Of a DNA stretch of 64,000 nt, positions 7,735 through 16,901 are shown piece by piece. Under the pieces are notes generated by a model that did no database searches, had not been told where the DNA came from, and worked only from the letters and a program-made list of their open reading frames with translations. The DNA comes from Leucobacter chromiiresistens (lineage in GTDB: Bacteria > Actinomycetota > Actinomycetes > Actinomycetales > Microbacteriaceae): NCBI RefSeq assembly GCF_900102345.1, contig NZ_FNKB01000001.1:186001-250000 (forward strand), given 5' to 3'. Both the position numbers and the translations under genes were made by a program. Every line of letters starts with the position of its first letter. The stretch's first letter is position 1.

Positions 7735-9165
7735 CTACGCGTCGCCCGCCGTGATGCTCTGCGCCTCCTCGGTCGCGCTCTCGTGCGGACGCCCGATGTG
7801 CGCGAGGTGGCGCCCCGCGATCCCGAGCATCACCATGGCGACGACGATCGCGCCCGCGCCGAACCAGTAGGGCGCGCCCGCGCCGAGCGCCTCGGAGATG
7901 GGGCCCGCGACGGCCGGGGCCACGGCGCCGCCCATGAATCGCACGCCCGAGTAGGTGGACGAGGCGACGTTGCGCGGGAGATCGGTCGCCTCCATCACCG
8001 CCTCCGTGAGCGCCGTGTTCATGACGCCGAGCAGCAGTCCGCTGACGATCACGATCACGACGAGGCCGACGAGCGAGCCGGTGAGGCAGCCGAGCAGCGC
8101 CAGGCAGGCGGTGAGCCCGCCGAGCATCGTGAAGAGCACGGGGCGCAGCCCGAAGCGGCGGGTGAGGGCGGGCGCCACGAGCACCGAGGTGATGGCGAGG
8201 GCGAGCCCCCACCCGAAGAAGACGAGGCCGAGTTCGTGGGCGCCGAATGCGCTGCCGACGGCTGACGCCGCGGCTTCGAGCGGGTACGGGCTGTAGGCGA
8301 GCAGCACGAAGAAGCCGAAGTTGTAGAAGAGCGCGACGAGCGAGAGGGAGCGGAGGGCGGGATTGCGGAGGGCGCGGAATCCGGCGAGGATCGAGAGCTT
8401 CTCGGGAGCCGGGGCGGTCGCTCCGGCGGCGCTATCGGCGCCGCGCATCGGCTGACGCAGCAGCACGAGGATCGCGATCAGCGCGATCGCCATCAGGCCC
8501 GCGGTGCCGAAGAAGGGGCCGCGCCATGACAGCGAGCCGAGCACGCCGCCGACCAGCGGGCCGACGGCGAGCCCGACGCCGAGCGCCGCCTCGTAGAGCA
8601 CGATCGCCTGACGGGAGCCGCCCGAGGCCGCGCCGACGATCGCGGCGAGCGCCGTCGAGATGAAGAGCGCGTTGCCGAGCCCCCACCCGGCGCGGAATCC
8701 GATGATCGCGTCGACCGATCCCGAGGCGCCGGCGAGCGCCGCGAAGACGACGACGAGCACGAGGCCGGCGAGCAGGGTGCGCTTCACGCCGAGCCGGCTC
8801 GACACCCAGCTCGTGAAGAACATGGCCGCGCCCGTGATGAAGAGGTAGCTGGTGAACAGCAGCATGGTCTGGCTCGGGCTCGCGCCGAGCTCGTGGCTGA
8901 TCGCGGGGAGGATCGGGTCGACCAGGCCGATGCCCATGAAGGAGACCGCGCACGCGAAGGCGATCGCCCACACGGCGGTCGGCTGGCGCAGGATCGACGC
9001 CTTCGGCGTACTGGAGGTCGCCGGGGTGGAACCGGTGTCTGGTCGGGATTCGGCTGTCGTGGACGTGATCTGCTCCTGGGTCGTGCGCGCAGGTGCGCGC
9101 GGTTCTGCGTGGTGAGGGGGAGGGCTGCTCGGCGGTGGGGCCGGTGCGCCGGGCCGATGCGGCAC
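7735..9165 (-). CDS. MFS drug/metabolite exporter
   Basis: A major facilitator superfamily transporter with about twelve hydrophobic segments, the first at AVWAIAFACAVSFMGIG. The loop between segments 2 and 3 has a motif-A-like SSRLGVKRTLLAG. Likely a proton-coupled exporter (DHA1-like). The frame is open from a GTG at 9165, but that codon has no ribosome-binding site. A perfect AGGAG (9073-9077) lies six bases before an in-frame ACG (9066-9064) that would begin xSTTAESRPDTG, so translation may really start there. It is preceded by a MarR-family gene (163 bases to the ACG), a common regulator-exporter pair. Substrate unknown. Confidence 0.85.
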   Translation of the reverse strand: MPHRPGAPAPPPSSPPPHHAEPRAPARTTQEQITSTTAESRPDTGSTPATSSTPKASILRQPTAVWAIAFACAVSFMGIGLVDPILPAISHELGASPSQTMLLFTSYLFITGAAMFFTSWVSSRLGVKRTLLAGLVLVVVFAALAGASGSVDAIIGFRAGWGLGNALFISTALAAIVGAASGGSRQAIVLYEAALGVGLAVGPLVGGVLGSLSWRGPFFGTAGLMAIALIAILVLLRQPMRGADSAAGATAPAPEKLSILAGFRALRNPALRSLSLVALFYNFGFFVLLAYSPYPLEAAASAVGSAFGAHELGLVFFGWGLALAITSVLVAPALTRRFGLRPVLFTMLGGLTACLALLGCLTGSLVGLVVIVIVSGLLLGVMNTALTEAVMEATDLPRNVASSTYSGVRFMGGAVAPAVAGPISEALGAGAPYWFGAGAIVVAMVMLGIAGRHLAHIGRPHESATEEAQSITAGDA

Positions 9166-9228
9166 TGCGAGGCGGCCCGGTGCCGCCGCGCGGGCGCTGC
9201 GGCACCGCGGGCCTCCGGCGATCCGGCT

Positions 9229-9762
9229 CTACGGCGATCCGGCGGCGGGGCGCTCCCGGCGCTCCCCCGATGGATCGTCGATGCGGTCGCCGAGCTGGTG
9301 CAGCAGCTCGGCGGCGCGGGCGAGGGTGGCTCGGTCGAACTCGGAGAGGGCCTCGAGGTGGGGGCGCAGCCGCTCGGCGGCGGCGCCGAGGTAGTCGACG
9401 AGCGCCGCGCTGCCGGCGGGGGTGATGGAGACCAGTGTGGCGCGGCCGTCGGCGGGATCGGGTGCGCGCGCCACCCACCCCTCCCCCTCGAGCCGCTGCA
9501 CGAGCCCGGTCATCGAGGGCTGCGCGACGCGCTGCTCGTGGGCGAGCGTGCTGATGCGCGCGGGGCCCGACTGCTCGAGCCCGAGGAGCACGCGCCAGGC
9601 GATGAGGGAGTATCCGCGACCGGCGACGCGCCCGGCGATGCGCGCGAAGCGCCCCGAGACGCGAGTGAGGTCGCGGGCGAGTGCATCGGAGTCCGAAGCA
9701 TCGGCACCCGAAGCATCGGTGCCCTGGGCATTCGAGAAGCGCTGGGCGGTCATGGCGACCAT
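9229..9762 (-). CDS. MarR-family transcriptional regulator
   Basis: A 177-residue MarR protein. The winged helix is clear: RISTLAHEQRVAQPSMTGLVQRLEGEGWVAR then DPADGRATLVSITPAG (about residues 68-118). ATG codons at 9762 and 9753 are both possible; neither has a strong ribosome-binding site. It lies directly upstream of the MFS exporter gene on the same strand and probably represses both through the inverted repeat at 9774-9794. The N-terminus is rich in Asp/Ala/Ser and probably disordered. Confidence 0.86.
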   Translation of the reverse strand: MVAMTAQRFSNAQGTDASGADASDSDALARDLTRVSGRFARIAGRVAGRGYSLIAWRVLLGLEQSGPARISTLAHEQRVAQPSMTGLVQRLEGEGWVARAPDPADGRATLVSITPAGSAALVDYLGAAAERLRPHLEALSEFDRATLARAAELLHQLGDRIDDPSGERRERPAAGSP

Positions 9763-9773
9763 GCTACCAGCGA

Positions 9774-9794
9774 TTACATCGTATTGCTATGCAA
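9774..9794. promoter_or_regulatory. MarR operator candidate with overlapping -10
   Basis: On the minus strand TTGCAT and ATGTAA form inverted half sites (5 of 6) across nine bases; inside is ATTGC-ATA-GCAAT. A TACGAT element that could act as -10 for the MarR gene lies within. The site sits 12 bases before the MarR start and overlaps the last codons of the aldehyde dehydrogenase gene. Confidence 0.42.
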
Positions 9795-11220
9795 TTCGCG
9801 CACCGTCCGCCGAACGCCCCTCGTCGATCACCACCAACTGCTGGTTCGCGAACTCGCGCACCCCCTGCACGCCGAGCTCCCGGCCGAAGCCCGATCGCTT
9901 CACCCCGCCGAACGGCAGCGCCGGGCTCCCGCCCCTGACGCGGTTGACCGAGACCATGCCCGCATCGATCTCGGCGGCGAAGCGCTGCGCCGCCTCCTCG
10001 GTATCCGCGAACGCCGTGGCACCCAGACCGTACGGCGAATCGTTCGCGAGCGCGATCGCCTCGTCCACCGAGTCCGCACCCACGATCATCGCCACCGGCC
10101 CGAAGAGCTCTCGGCGCCACACCGGCTGATCGCGCAGCGGCTCGAGCAGCACGACGGGAGCGAAGCGACGCGGATCCGCGTCGTCTCGGGTCAGGTCGCC
10201 CCGCACCTCGGCGCCGCCCCGCTGCGCCGACCGCACCGCGCCGCGCAGCTCGTCGGCCGCCGCCGCGCTCGACAGCGGCCCGAGCACGGTCTCGGCGAGC
10301 AGCGGATCGCCCGCGCGCGCCGAGAGGAACTCCGCCGAGAAGGTGTTCACGAACCCGGGCAGCAGGTCGCGCCGCACGATGATGCGCTTCGGCGACACGC
10401 ACGTCTGCCCGGCGTTCGAGAGCCGCATCGCCGCCGCGAGCCGCGCGAGCTCGTCGCAGCGCTCGGAGTCGAACACGATGAACGGGTCGCTGCCCCCGAG
10501 CTCGAGCACCACCTTCGTGAGCGACGCCCCGGCGGCGCGGGCGATCTCGGCGCCGACCGCCTCGCCGCCGGTGAACGACACCCCGGCGACGAGCGGGTGC
10601 GCGATGGCCGCGAACACTTCGTCGTGCGAGAACCCCGAGTGGGCCACCAGCCCCTCGGGGGCGCCCGCCTCCGCGAAGATGCGCTCCGCGATCGCGGCGC
10701 TCCCCGCGCAGACGGCGGCGTGCTTGAACACGACCGCATTGCCGAGCAGCAGATTCGGCGCAATGCAGCGGACGAGCTGGTAGTGCGGGTAGTTCCAGGG
10801 CATGATGCCGAGCACGACGCCGGTCGGCTGCAGGCGCACCTCGGCGCGGCCTCCGTCATCGAGCGCGACGGCTTCGGGCTGCAGCACGCGAGCCGCCTCG
10901 CTTGCGTAGTGGGCGAGGATCGCCGCGCACGAGCGCACCTCGGCCAGCCCCTGCGAGACCGGCTTGCCCATGTCTCGCGCCATCTGCCGCGCAATCTCGT
11001 CGGCGCGCCGCTCGTAGACCTCCGCCGCGCGCGCGAGCATCTCCGCCCGCGCGGCGACCGGCTCCCCCCTCCAGGCGGCGAAGGCCCGCGACGCGCGCTC
11101 GAGCACCTCGTCGACGCGCGACGAGCCCGCGCTCGCACTCGCGCTCACACCCGCGCTCGCACTCGCGCTCACACCCGCGCTCGCACCCGCGCTCGTGCGC
11201 ACGCTCTTCTGCTCGCTCAT
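9787..11220 (-). CDS. NAD(P)-dependent aldehyde dehydrogenase (succinate-semialdehyde dehydrogenase-like)
   Basis: A 477-residue aldehyde dehydrogenase. The general base Glu is in VLELGGSDPFIVF and the nucleophile Cys in NAGQTCVSPKRI; GNAVVFKHAA contributes to the cofactor pocket. It oxidises an aldehyde to the acid in the cytoplasm. The ATG at 11220 overlaps the stop of the ThDP-enzyme gene (ATGA), so the two are co-translated and may act in sequence: decarboxylation of a 2-oxo acid to an aldehyde, then oxidation. The N-terminus holds an unusual GVSASASA tandem repeat (residues about 12-32) that is not part of the fold. Closest family by motif is the short succinate-semialdehyde dehydrogenase group; true substrate unknown. 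Confidence 0.87.
   Translation of the reverse strand: MSEQKSVRTSAGASAGVSASASAGVSASASAGSSRVDEVLERASRAFAAWRGEPVAARAEMLARAAEVYERRADEIARQMARDMGKPVSQGLAEVRSCAAILAHYASEAARVLQPEAVALDDGGRAEVRLQPTGVVLGIMPWNYPHYQLVRCIAPNLLLGNAVVFKHAAVCAGSAAIAERIFAEAGAPEGLVAHSGFSHDEVFAAIAHPLVAGVSFTGGEAVGAEIARAAGASLTKVVLELGGSDPFIVFDSERCDELARLAAAMRLSNAGQTCVSPKRIIVRRDLLPGFVNTFSAEFLSARAGDPLLAETVLGPLSSAAAADELRGAVRSAQRGGAEVRGDLTRDDADPRRFAPVVLLEPLRDQPVWRRELFGPVAMIVGADSVDEAIALANDSPYGLGATAFADTEEAAQRFAAEIDAGMVSVNRVRGGSPALPFGGVKRSGFGRELGVQGVREFANQQLVVIDEGRSADGARIA
11126..11186. repeat. 24-bp tandem repeat inside the aldehyde dehydrogenase N-terminus
   Basis: A 24-base unit beginning CCCGCGCTCGCACTCG occurs at 11126-11149 and 11150-11173, with a partial third copy to 11186. 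It keeps the reading frame and encodes GVSASASA blocks at the start of the aldehyde dehydrogenase. Copy number may vary between strains. Confidence 0.8.
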
Positions 11221-12836
11221 GCCGCGCGGCCCGGCACGATCGGGTCGAGGCGCAGCCAGATCAACGCGGAGGCGCCCGAGTCGAGCGCTCGGGCGAAGAC
11301 GGGGGCGAATTCGGCGGCGTCGTCCACGCGATGCCCGGCGATGCCGTGCGCTCGGGCGAGCATCGCGTAGTCGGGGTTGGTCAGCTCCGTGCCCGAGGGG
11401 CGGCCGGGGAAGTGGCGCTCCTGGTGCGAGCGGATCGTGCCGTATCCGCTGTTGTCGATCACGACGACGATGGCGCGGCCCCCGGTCGCCTGCAGCGTGG
11501 CGAGCTCCTGCCCGTTCATCCCGAAGCAGCCGTCGCCGGCGAGCGCGACGACGGTGCGGTCGGGGTGCACGAGGCACGCGGCGACCGCGGCGGGCACCCC
11601 CATGCCCATCGCGCCGTTGCGCGGGCCCGCGAAGGTGCGCGGCCGTTCGTGGTGCAGGTAGCGCAGCGCGCCGATGACGTAGTTGCCGGCTCCCGCGGTG
11701 ATGATGGCGTCGTCGGGCAGCAGCCGCTGCATCGCACCGAACACCTCCCCCCGCCACACGTCTTCGCCCGCGCGCGATGCAGCGGGGGTGCTCCAGGCGA
11801 CGTAGGCCTTCCGCTCGCGCTGCAGGCGCGCGCGGCGCTCGGGCGAGCCCGCGCCCAGCTGCGTCAGCCCGTCGAGCCATGCCGCGGGCGGGGCGACGTA
11901 GTGGAGGGTGGTCTGCCCCTCGTGCGCGAGCAGGTCGGCGTCGTCGCCGACGACGATCGTCGTGGCCTCGCCGCCGCCGAGGGTGTACTCGTCTGAGAGC
12001 ACGTCTCGTCGCGTCGTGCCGAGGTAGCAGACGAGGTCGGCCTCACCGTAGGCCTCCGCCGCGCCGTCGTTGCGACCGAACCCCAGGCTGCCGACCCAGG
12101 CTGGCGAGCTGTGCGGGAACGCGTCATGGCTGCGGAAGTCGGAGACGACCGGGATCGCGGCGTGCTCGGCGATACGGCGCAGCCGCGCGGCGCTCGCCTC
12201 GTCCCAGCCGTCGCCGCCGACGACGAACACGGGCCGCTCGGCGGCGTCGAGCGCGCGGGCCGCTGCGGCGAGCGCATCGTCGCCGTACCGCGCGGGCGGC
12301 CGCTCGGCCGGCGCGAGGTCGCGCGTGCGCGCCACCGGGGCGACGAGCACCTCCTCGGGCAGCCCGATCACCACCGGGCCGGGCCTGCCCGACTCCGCGA
12401 TCTCGAACGCGCGGGCGACGCGCTCGGCCGCCGTCTCGGGGTGGTCGAGTGTGAACACCGCTTTCGCCGTGCTCCCGAACCACGAGGCGAGATCGAACTC
12501 CTGGAACGCCTGCAGGTCGCGCACGTGGGTCGCGATGAGCCCGACGAACACCACCAGCGGGGTGCAGTCCTGGTAGGCCGTGTGGATCGCGATCGAGGCG
12601 TTCGCCGCCCCCGGCCCCCGCGTCACGGCGACGACGCCGGCGCGGCCGGTGAGCCGGGCCTCCGCGAGCGCCATGAACCCGGCGCCGCCCTCCTGCCGGG
12701 CGGTCACCAGCCGGATCGGGGAGTCGTGCAGGGCGTCGAGGAGCCCGAGGAAGCTCTCGCCCGGAACGTGGTAGACCCGCGCGATGCCGCGCCTCTCGAG
12801 GTGGGTGACGATGGTGCTGGCGACGGTGTCGGTCAT
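11217..12836 (-). CDS. Thiamine diphosphate-dependent enzyme (acetolactate synthase/benzoylformate decarboxylase fold)
   Basis: A 539-residue ThDP enzyme with the usual three domains. Glu49 in ARQEGGAGF is the cofactor-activating glutamate. The C-terminal domain has the GDG...N ThDP/Mg signature: GDGCFGMNGQELATLQ through VVVIDNSGYGTI. The family covers 2-oxo acid decarboxylases, carboligases and acetolactate-synthase-like proteins. With an ATGA overlap to an aldehyde dehydrogenase, a 2-oxo acid decarboxylase making an aldehyde is the simplest reading, but this is inference. The upstream IclR gene (67-base gap) probably controls it. GAAGGA lies about ten bases before the ATG. Confidence 0.84.
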   Translation of the reverse strand: MTDTVASTIVTHLERRGIARVYHVPGESFLGLLDALHDSPIRLVTARQEGGAGFMALAEARLTGRAGVVAVTRGPGAANASIAIHTAYQDCTPLVVFVGLIATHVRDLQAFQEFDLASWFGSTAKAVFTLDHPETAAERVARAFEIAESGRPGPVVIGLPEEVLVAPVARTRDLAPAERPPARYGDDALAAAARALDAAERPVFVVGGDGWDEASAARLRRIAEHAAIPVVSDFRSHDAFPHSSPAWVGSLGFGRNDGAAEAYGEADLVCYLGTTRRDVLSDEYTLGGGEATTIVVGDDADLLAHEGQTTLHYVAPPAAWLDGLTQLGAGSPERRARLQRERKAYVAWSTPAASRAGEDVWRGEVFGAMQRLLPDDAIITAGAGNYVIGALRYLHHERPRTFAGPRNGAMGMGVPAAVAACLVHPDRTVVALAGDGCFGMNGQELATLQATGGRAIVVVIDNSGYGTIRSHQERHFPGRPSGTELTNPDYAMLARAHGIAGHRVDDAAEFAPVFARALDSGASALIWLRLDPIVPGRAA

Positions 12837-12903
12837 GCGGGTTCATCCTTCGTTCGCGGTCGGGCGGCGTGCTGCGGGGGTTCTGGTGAGGGGCGCCGTG
12901 CGG

Positions 12904-13686
12904 TTACGGCTGCCGCGACGCGAAGGCGTCGTGGAGCCGCCCGGCCGCGCGGAGCATCGCGTCGATGAGGCGGTCGTCGGGCAGGGCTCCCTGCTCCGTG
13001 ATGACGCTGAGCGCCCCGATGCCGGCGCCTTCGTGGGCGATGGGCACGGCCACGGCGGTGATGCGGTCGCCCAGCCACTCGGAGTGGACGAGCGCGTAGC
13101 CCTGGAGCCTGATGCGCGCGTAGACGGCGTCGTCGAGCACACCGGAGTCGCGGGCCGCGGCGCGGTGCGCCTCATCGGAGAAGGCGAGCAGCACCTGGCC
13201 GGATGCGGAAGATCTCGGAGACACCCGGGCCTCGTAGCCCCGCCTGATGAACTTCGCCCGTGCGGGCTCCACCCGCTCGACGATCACGGGGGTGCTCTGC
13301 TCCATGACGGCGAATGACACTGGGGCGCCGAGCTCGGCCACGGCCTCCTGCATGACGGGGAGCAGGATCGGGCGCAGTTCCTTCGCGGGGTTCACGCGCG
13401 AGGCGAGGTCGGCGACGCGCAGGCTGACCCGGTACACCGCGTTCTCGTCTTGGAACGCCCAGCCCGCGGCCACCGCGGTCTGCAGGTACTGGTGCGCGGC
13501 TGCCCGCGCCCAGTCGAGTCGCTCGGCGAGCGCGGAGACCGAGAGCCCGGCTTCGGCTCGTGCGAGCGCGTCGATGACGGTGAGCATCTTGATGCCGGTC
13601 TGCAGCACGGGGGTGCCCGTCGCGCGGCGGGCGCCCCTTCCGCGCTGCGGTTCGCCCGAACGGGGGCCGGGGGTCGCTTCGGTCAT
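12904..13686 (-). CDS. IclR-family transcriptional regulator
   Basis: A 260-residue IclR protein: N-terminal winged helix (about residues 30-90, LSVSALAERLDWARAAAHQY) followed by the effector-binding GAF-like domain, which includes SFAVMEQSTPVIVERVEPA and SPRSSASGQVLLAF. The ATG at 13686 is preceded by GAGGAAG; an upstream in-frame start at 13761 would add 25 poor residues across the promoter. It lies just upstream of the ThDP-enzyme/aldehyde dehydrogenase pair on the same strand and is probably its local regulator, sensing a pathway intermediate. Confidence 0.88.
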   Translation of the reverse strand: MTEATPGPRSGEPQRGRGARRATGTPVLQTGIKMLTVIDALARAEAGLSVSALAERLDWARAAAHQYLQTAVAAGWAFQDENAVYRVSLRVADLASRVNPAKELRPILLPVMQEAVAELGAPVSFAVMEQSTPVIVERVEPARAKFIRRGYEARVSPRSSASGQVLLAFSDEAHRAAARDSGVLDDAVYARIRLQGYALVHSEWLGDRITAVAVPIAHEGAGIGALSVITEQGALPDDRLIDAMLRAAGRLHDAFASRQP

Positions 13687-13714
13687 CGCACTTCCTCGTG
13701 ATCGCTTGCCGTCT

Positions 13715-13735
13715 TGCATATGCAGACAGTGTCTG
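13715..13735. promoter_or_regulatory. Two overlapping palindromes upstream of the IclR gene
   Basis: TGCATATGCA (13715-13724) is a perfect 10-base palindrome, and CAGACAGTGTCTG (13723-13735) is a perfect 6+6 palindrome with one central base; they overlap by two bases. They lie about 29-49 bases before the IclR ATG, a usual place for an autoregulatory IclR operator. Confidence 0.5.
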
Positions 13736-13774
13736 ACCCTGCAATACGGCGATGCTAGCACGGCCCCGAATGCA

Positions 13775-13815
13775 GCAGCAGACCCGCCCCACCGACGGTG
13801 GAGCGGGTCTGCTGC
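13775..13815 (-). terminator. Terminator hairpin after the aminotransferase gene
   Basis: GCAGCAGACCCGCCCCACCG (13775-13794) pairs with 13796-13815 at 19 of 20 positions around a single base. It begins 18 bases past the aminotransferase stop on the minus strand, and separates that operon from the IclR gene. Confidence 0.8.
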
Positions 13816-13833
13816 GGTGCGCTGACGGAGGGG

Positions 13834-15222
13834 CTACGCGCCGACGTACCCGTCGGCGACGTTCAGGGCCTCGTCGATGATGTCGAGACCACGCACGAGA
13901 TCCTCCTCGGAGATGATCAGCGGCGGCGCCACCTGCAGGCGGTTGCCCGCGGCGAACGGCCAGAGGCCCGCCTGCTTGCAGGCCGCGACGACCGCGTTGA
14001 ACGGCGCGGCGGCCTCCCGCGACGCGTTGAACGGGATGAGGGGCTCGCGGGTCTCGGGGTTCTTCACGAGCTCGATCGCCCAGAACAGCCCGGTGCCGCG
14101 CACCTCGCCGACCGACGGGTGCCGCTCCGCGATCTCGCGCAGACGCGGCCCGACGACGCGCTCGCCGAGGTCGCGCACCCGCTCGAGGATGCCCTCCTCG
14201 GCGAAGATGTCGAACGTCGCGACGCCCGCCGCAGCGCCGAGCGGGTGCCCGCTGTAGGTCAGCCCTCCGGGGAACGGCTTCTGATCGAACGTCTGGTGCA
14301 CGGCCTCGGAGATGACGACGCCGCCGAGCGGCACGTAGCCCGAGTTGACCCCCTTGGCGAACGTCACCAGATCGGGCTTCACGTCGAACGCCTGGTAGGC
14401 GAACCAATGGCCGGTGCGCCCGAACCCCGCCATCACCTCGTCGGCGATGAGCAGGATGCCGAACTCGTCGCACAGCTCGCGCACGCCGGCGAGGTAGCCG
14501 GGCGTCGGGATGAGGATGCCGTTCGTGCCGGTCACGCTCTCGAGGATGACGGCCGCGATGGTCGCCGGCCCCTCGAGCTCGATCGTCGCCCGCAGGTGGG
14601 CGAGCGCGCGCTCCGTCTCCTGCTCCGGGGTCTCGGCGTAGAACGCCGAGCGGTAGGGGTAGGGCCCGTGGAAGTGCACGACGCCCGCATCGAGCGTGCC
14701 GTTGGCCCAGCGCCGCGGTTCGCCCGTCAGCGTGATCGCGGTCGACGTGGAGCCGTGGTACGACCGGTACCGGGCCAGCACCTTCTGACGGCCGGTGTGG
14801 TGGCGCGCCATGCGCACCGCGTACTCCACGGCGTCGGCGCCGCCGTTGGTGAAGAACACCGAGCGCGCCCCCTCGAAGGAGTGCTCGACGATGCGCTTGG
14901 CGAGTTCGCCGCGCACGTCGTTCGCCATGGCGGGCTGGATCGTCGCGAGACGGCCCGCCTGATCCTGGATCGCCTTGACGAGGCCGGGGTGCTGGTGGCC
15001 GAGGTTCAGGTTGACGAGCTGCGACGAGAAGTCGAGGTACTCGGTGCCGTCGTAATCCCAGAACCGCACCCCCTCGCCCTTCGCGATGGGCAGCGGGTTG
15101 ATCGCGCCCTGCGCCGACCACGAGTGGAAGACGTACTGGCGGTCGTTCTCGCGCACCTCGCGCTGGGCGTCGGTGTCGCCGAAGCTCTGCTCGGCGCCGG
15201 TGAGATCGATGTAGTCGCTCAT
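13834..15222 (-). CDS. Class III (omega-amino acid) aminotransferase
   Basis: A 462-residue PLP-dependent class III transaminase. Visible landmarks are the substrate-side LDFSSQLVNLNLGHQHP, the phosphate-binding FFTNGGADAVEYAVRMAR, the PLP aspartate in LLIADEVMAGFGRTG and the Schiff-base lysine in TFAKGVNSGYVPLGG. The ATG follows GAGGAG. Its partner 11 bases upstream is an MmsA-type CoA-acylating semialdehyde dehydrogenase. Together they would convert a beta- or omega-amino acid such as beta-alanine or 3-aminoisobutyrate to a semialdehyde and then to acetyl- or propionyl-CoA. A divergent PucR regulator fits such a catabolic role. The exact amino donor is not determined. Confidence 0.88.
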   Translation of the reverse strand: MSDYIDLTGAEQSFGDTDAQREVRENDRQYVFHSWSAQGAINPLPIAKGEGVRFWDYDGTEYLDFSSQLVNLNLGHQHPGLVKAIQDQAGRLATIQPAMANDVRGELAKRIVEHSFEGARSVFFTNGGADAVEYAVRMARHHTGRQKVLARYRSYHGSTSTAITLTGEPRRWANGTLDAGVVHFHGPYPYRSAFYAETPEQETERALAHLRATIELEGPATIAAVILESVTGTNGILIPTPGYLAGVRELCDEFGILLIADEVMAGFGRTGHWFAYQAFDVKPDLVTFAKGVNSGYVPLGGVVISEAVHQTFDQKPFPGGLTYSGHPLGAAAGVATFDIFAEEGILERVRDLGERVVGPRLREIAERHPSVGEVRGTGLFWAIELVKNPETREPLIPFNASREAAAPFNAVVAACKQAGLWPFAAGNRLQVAPPLIISEEDLVRGLDIIDEALNVADGYVGA

Positions 15223-15233
15223 GCGGTCGCTCC

Positions 15234-16718
<1,485 letters not shown>

Positions 16719-16886
16719 GCTTCGCCTGCTTTCTCGTGAGTGCGCGTGCCTGCGCGTACGCGTTCGTGACGGGGATCGCCGCTCTTCGGGCAATCTGTTC
16801 GGAATCGTCGATTCCGCCACGACCCAGTGTGACAGGCGAGTGTCGGCTGATCGACCGCATTCCATCCACGATTGGCCCCGCTCCCG

Positions 16887-16901
16887 TACACTCTGTTCGA
16901 T
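16887..16901 (+). promoter_or_regulatory. Leaderless promoter -10 for the PucR gene
   Basis: TACACT at 16887-16892 is nine bases before the ATG at 16902, and no Shine-Dalgarno sequence is present between them. This spacing places the transcript start at or next to the ATG. No convincing -35 is seen. The Maf gene has the same CGTACACT element in the same position. Confidence 0.45.
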
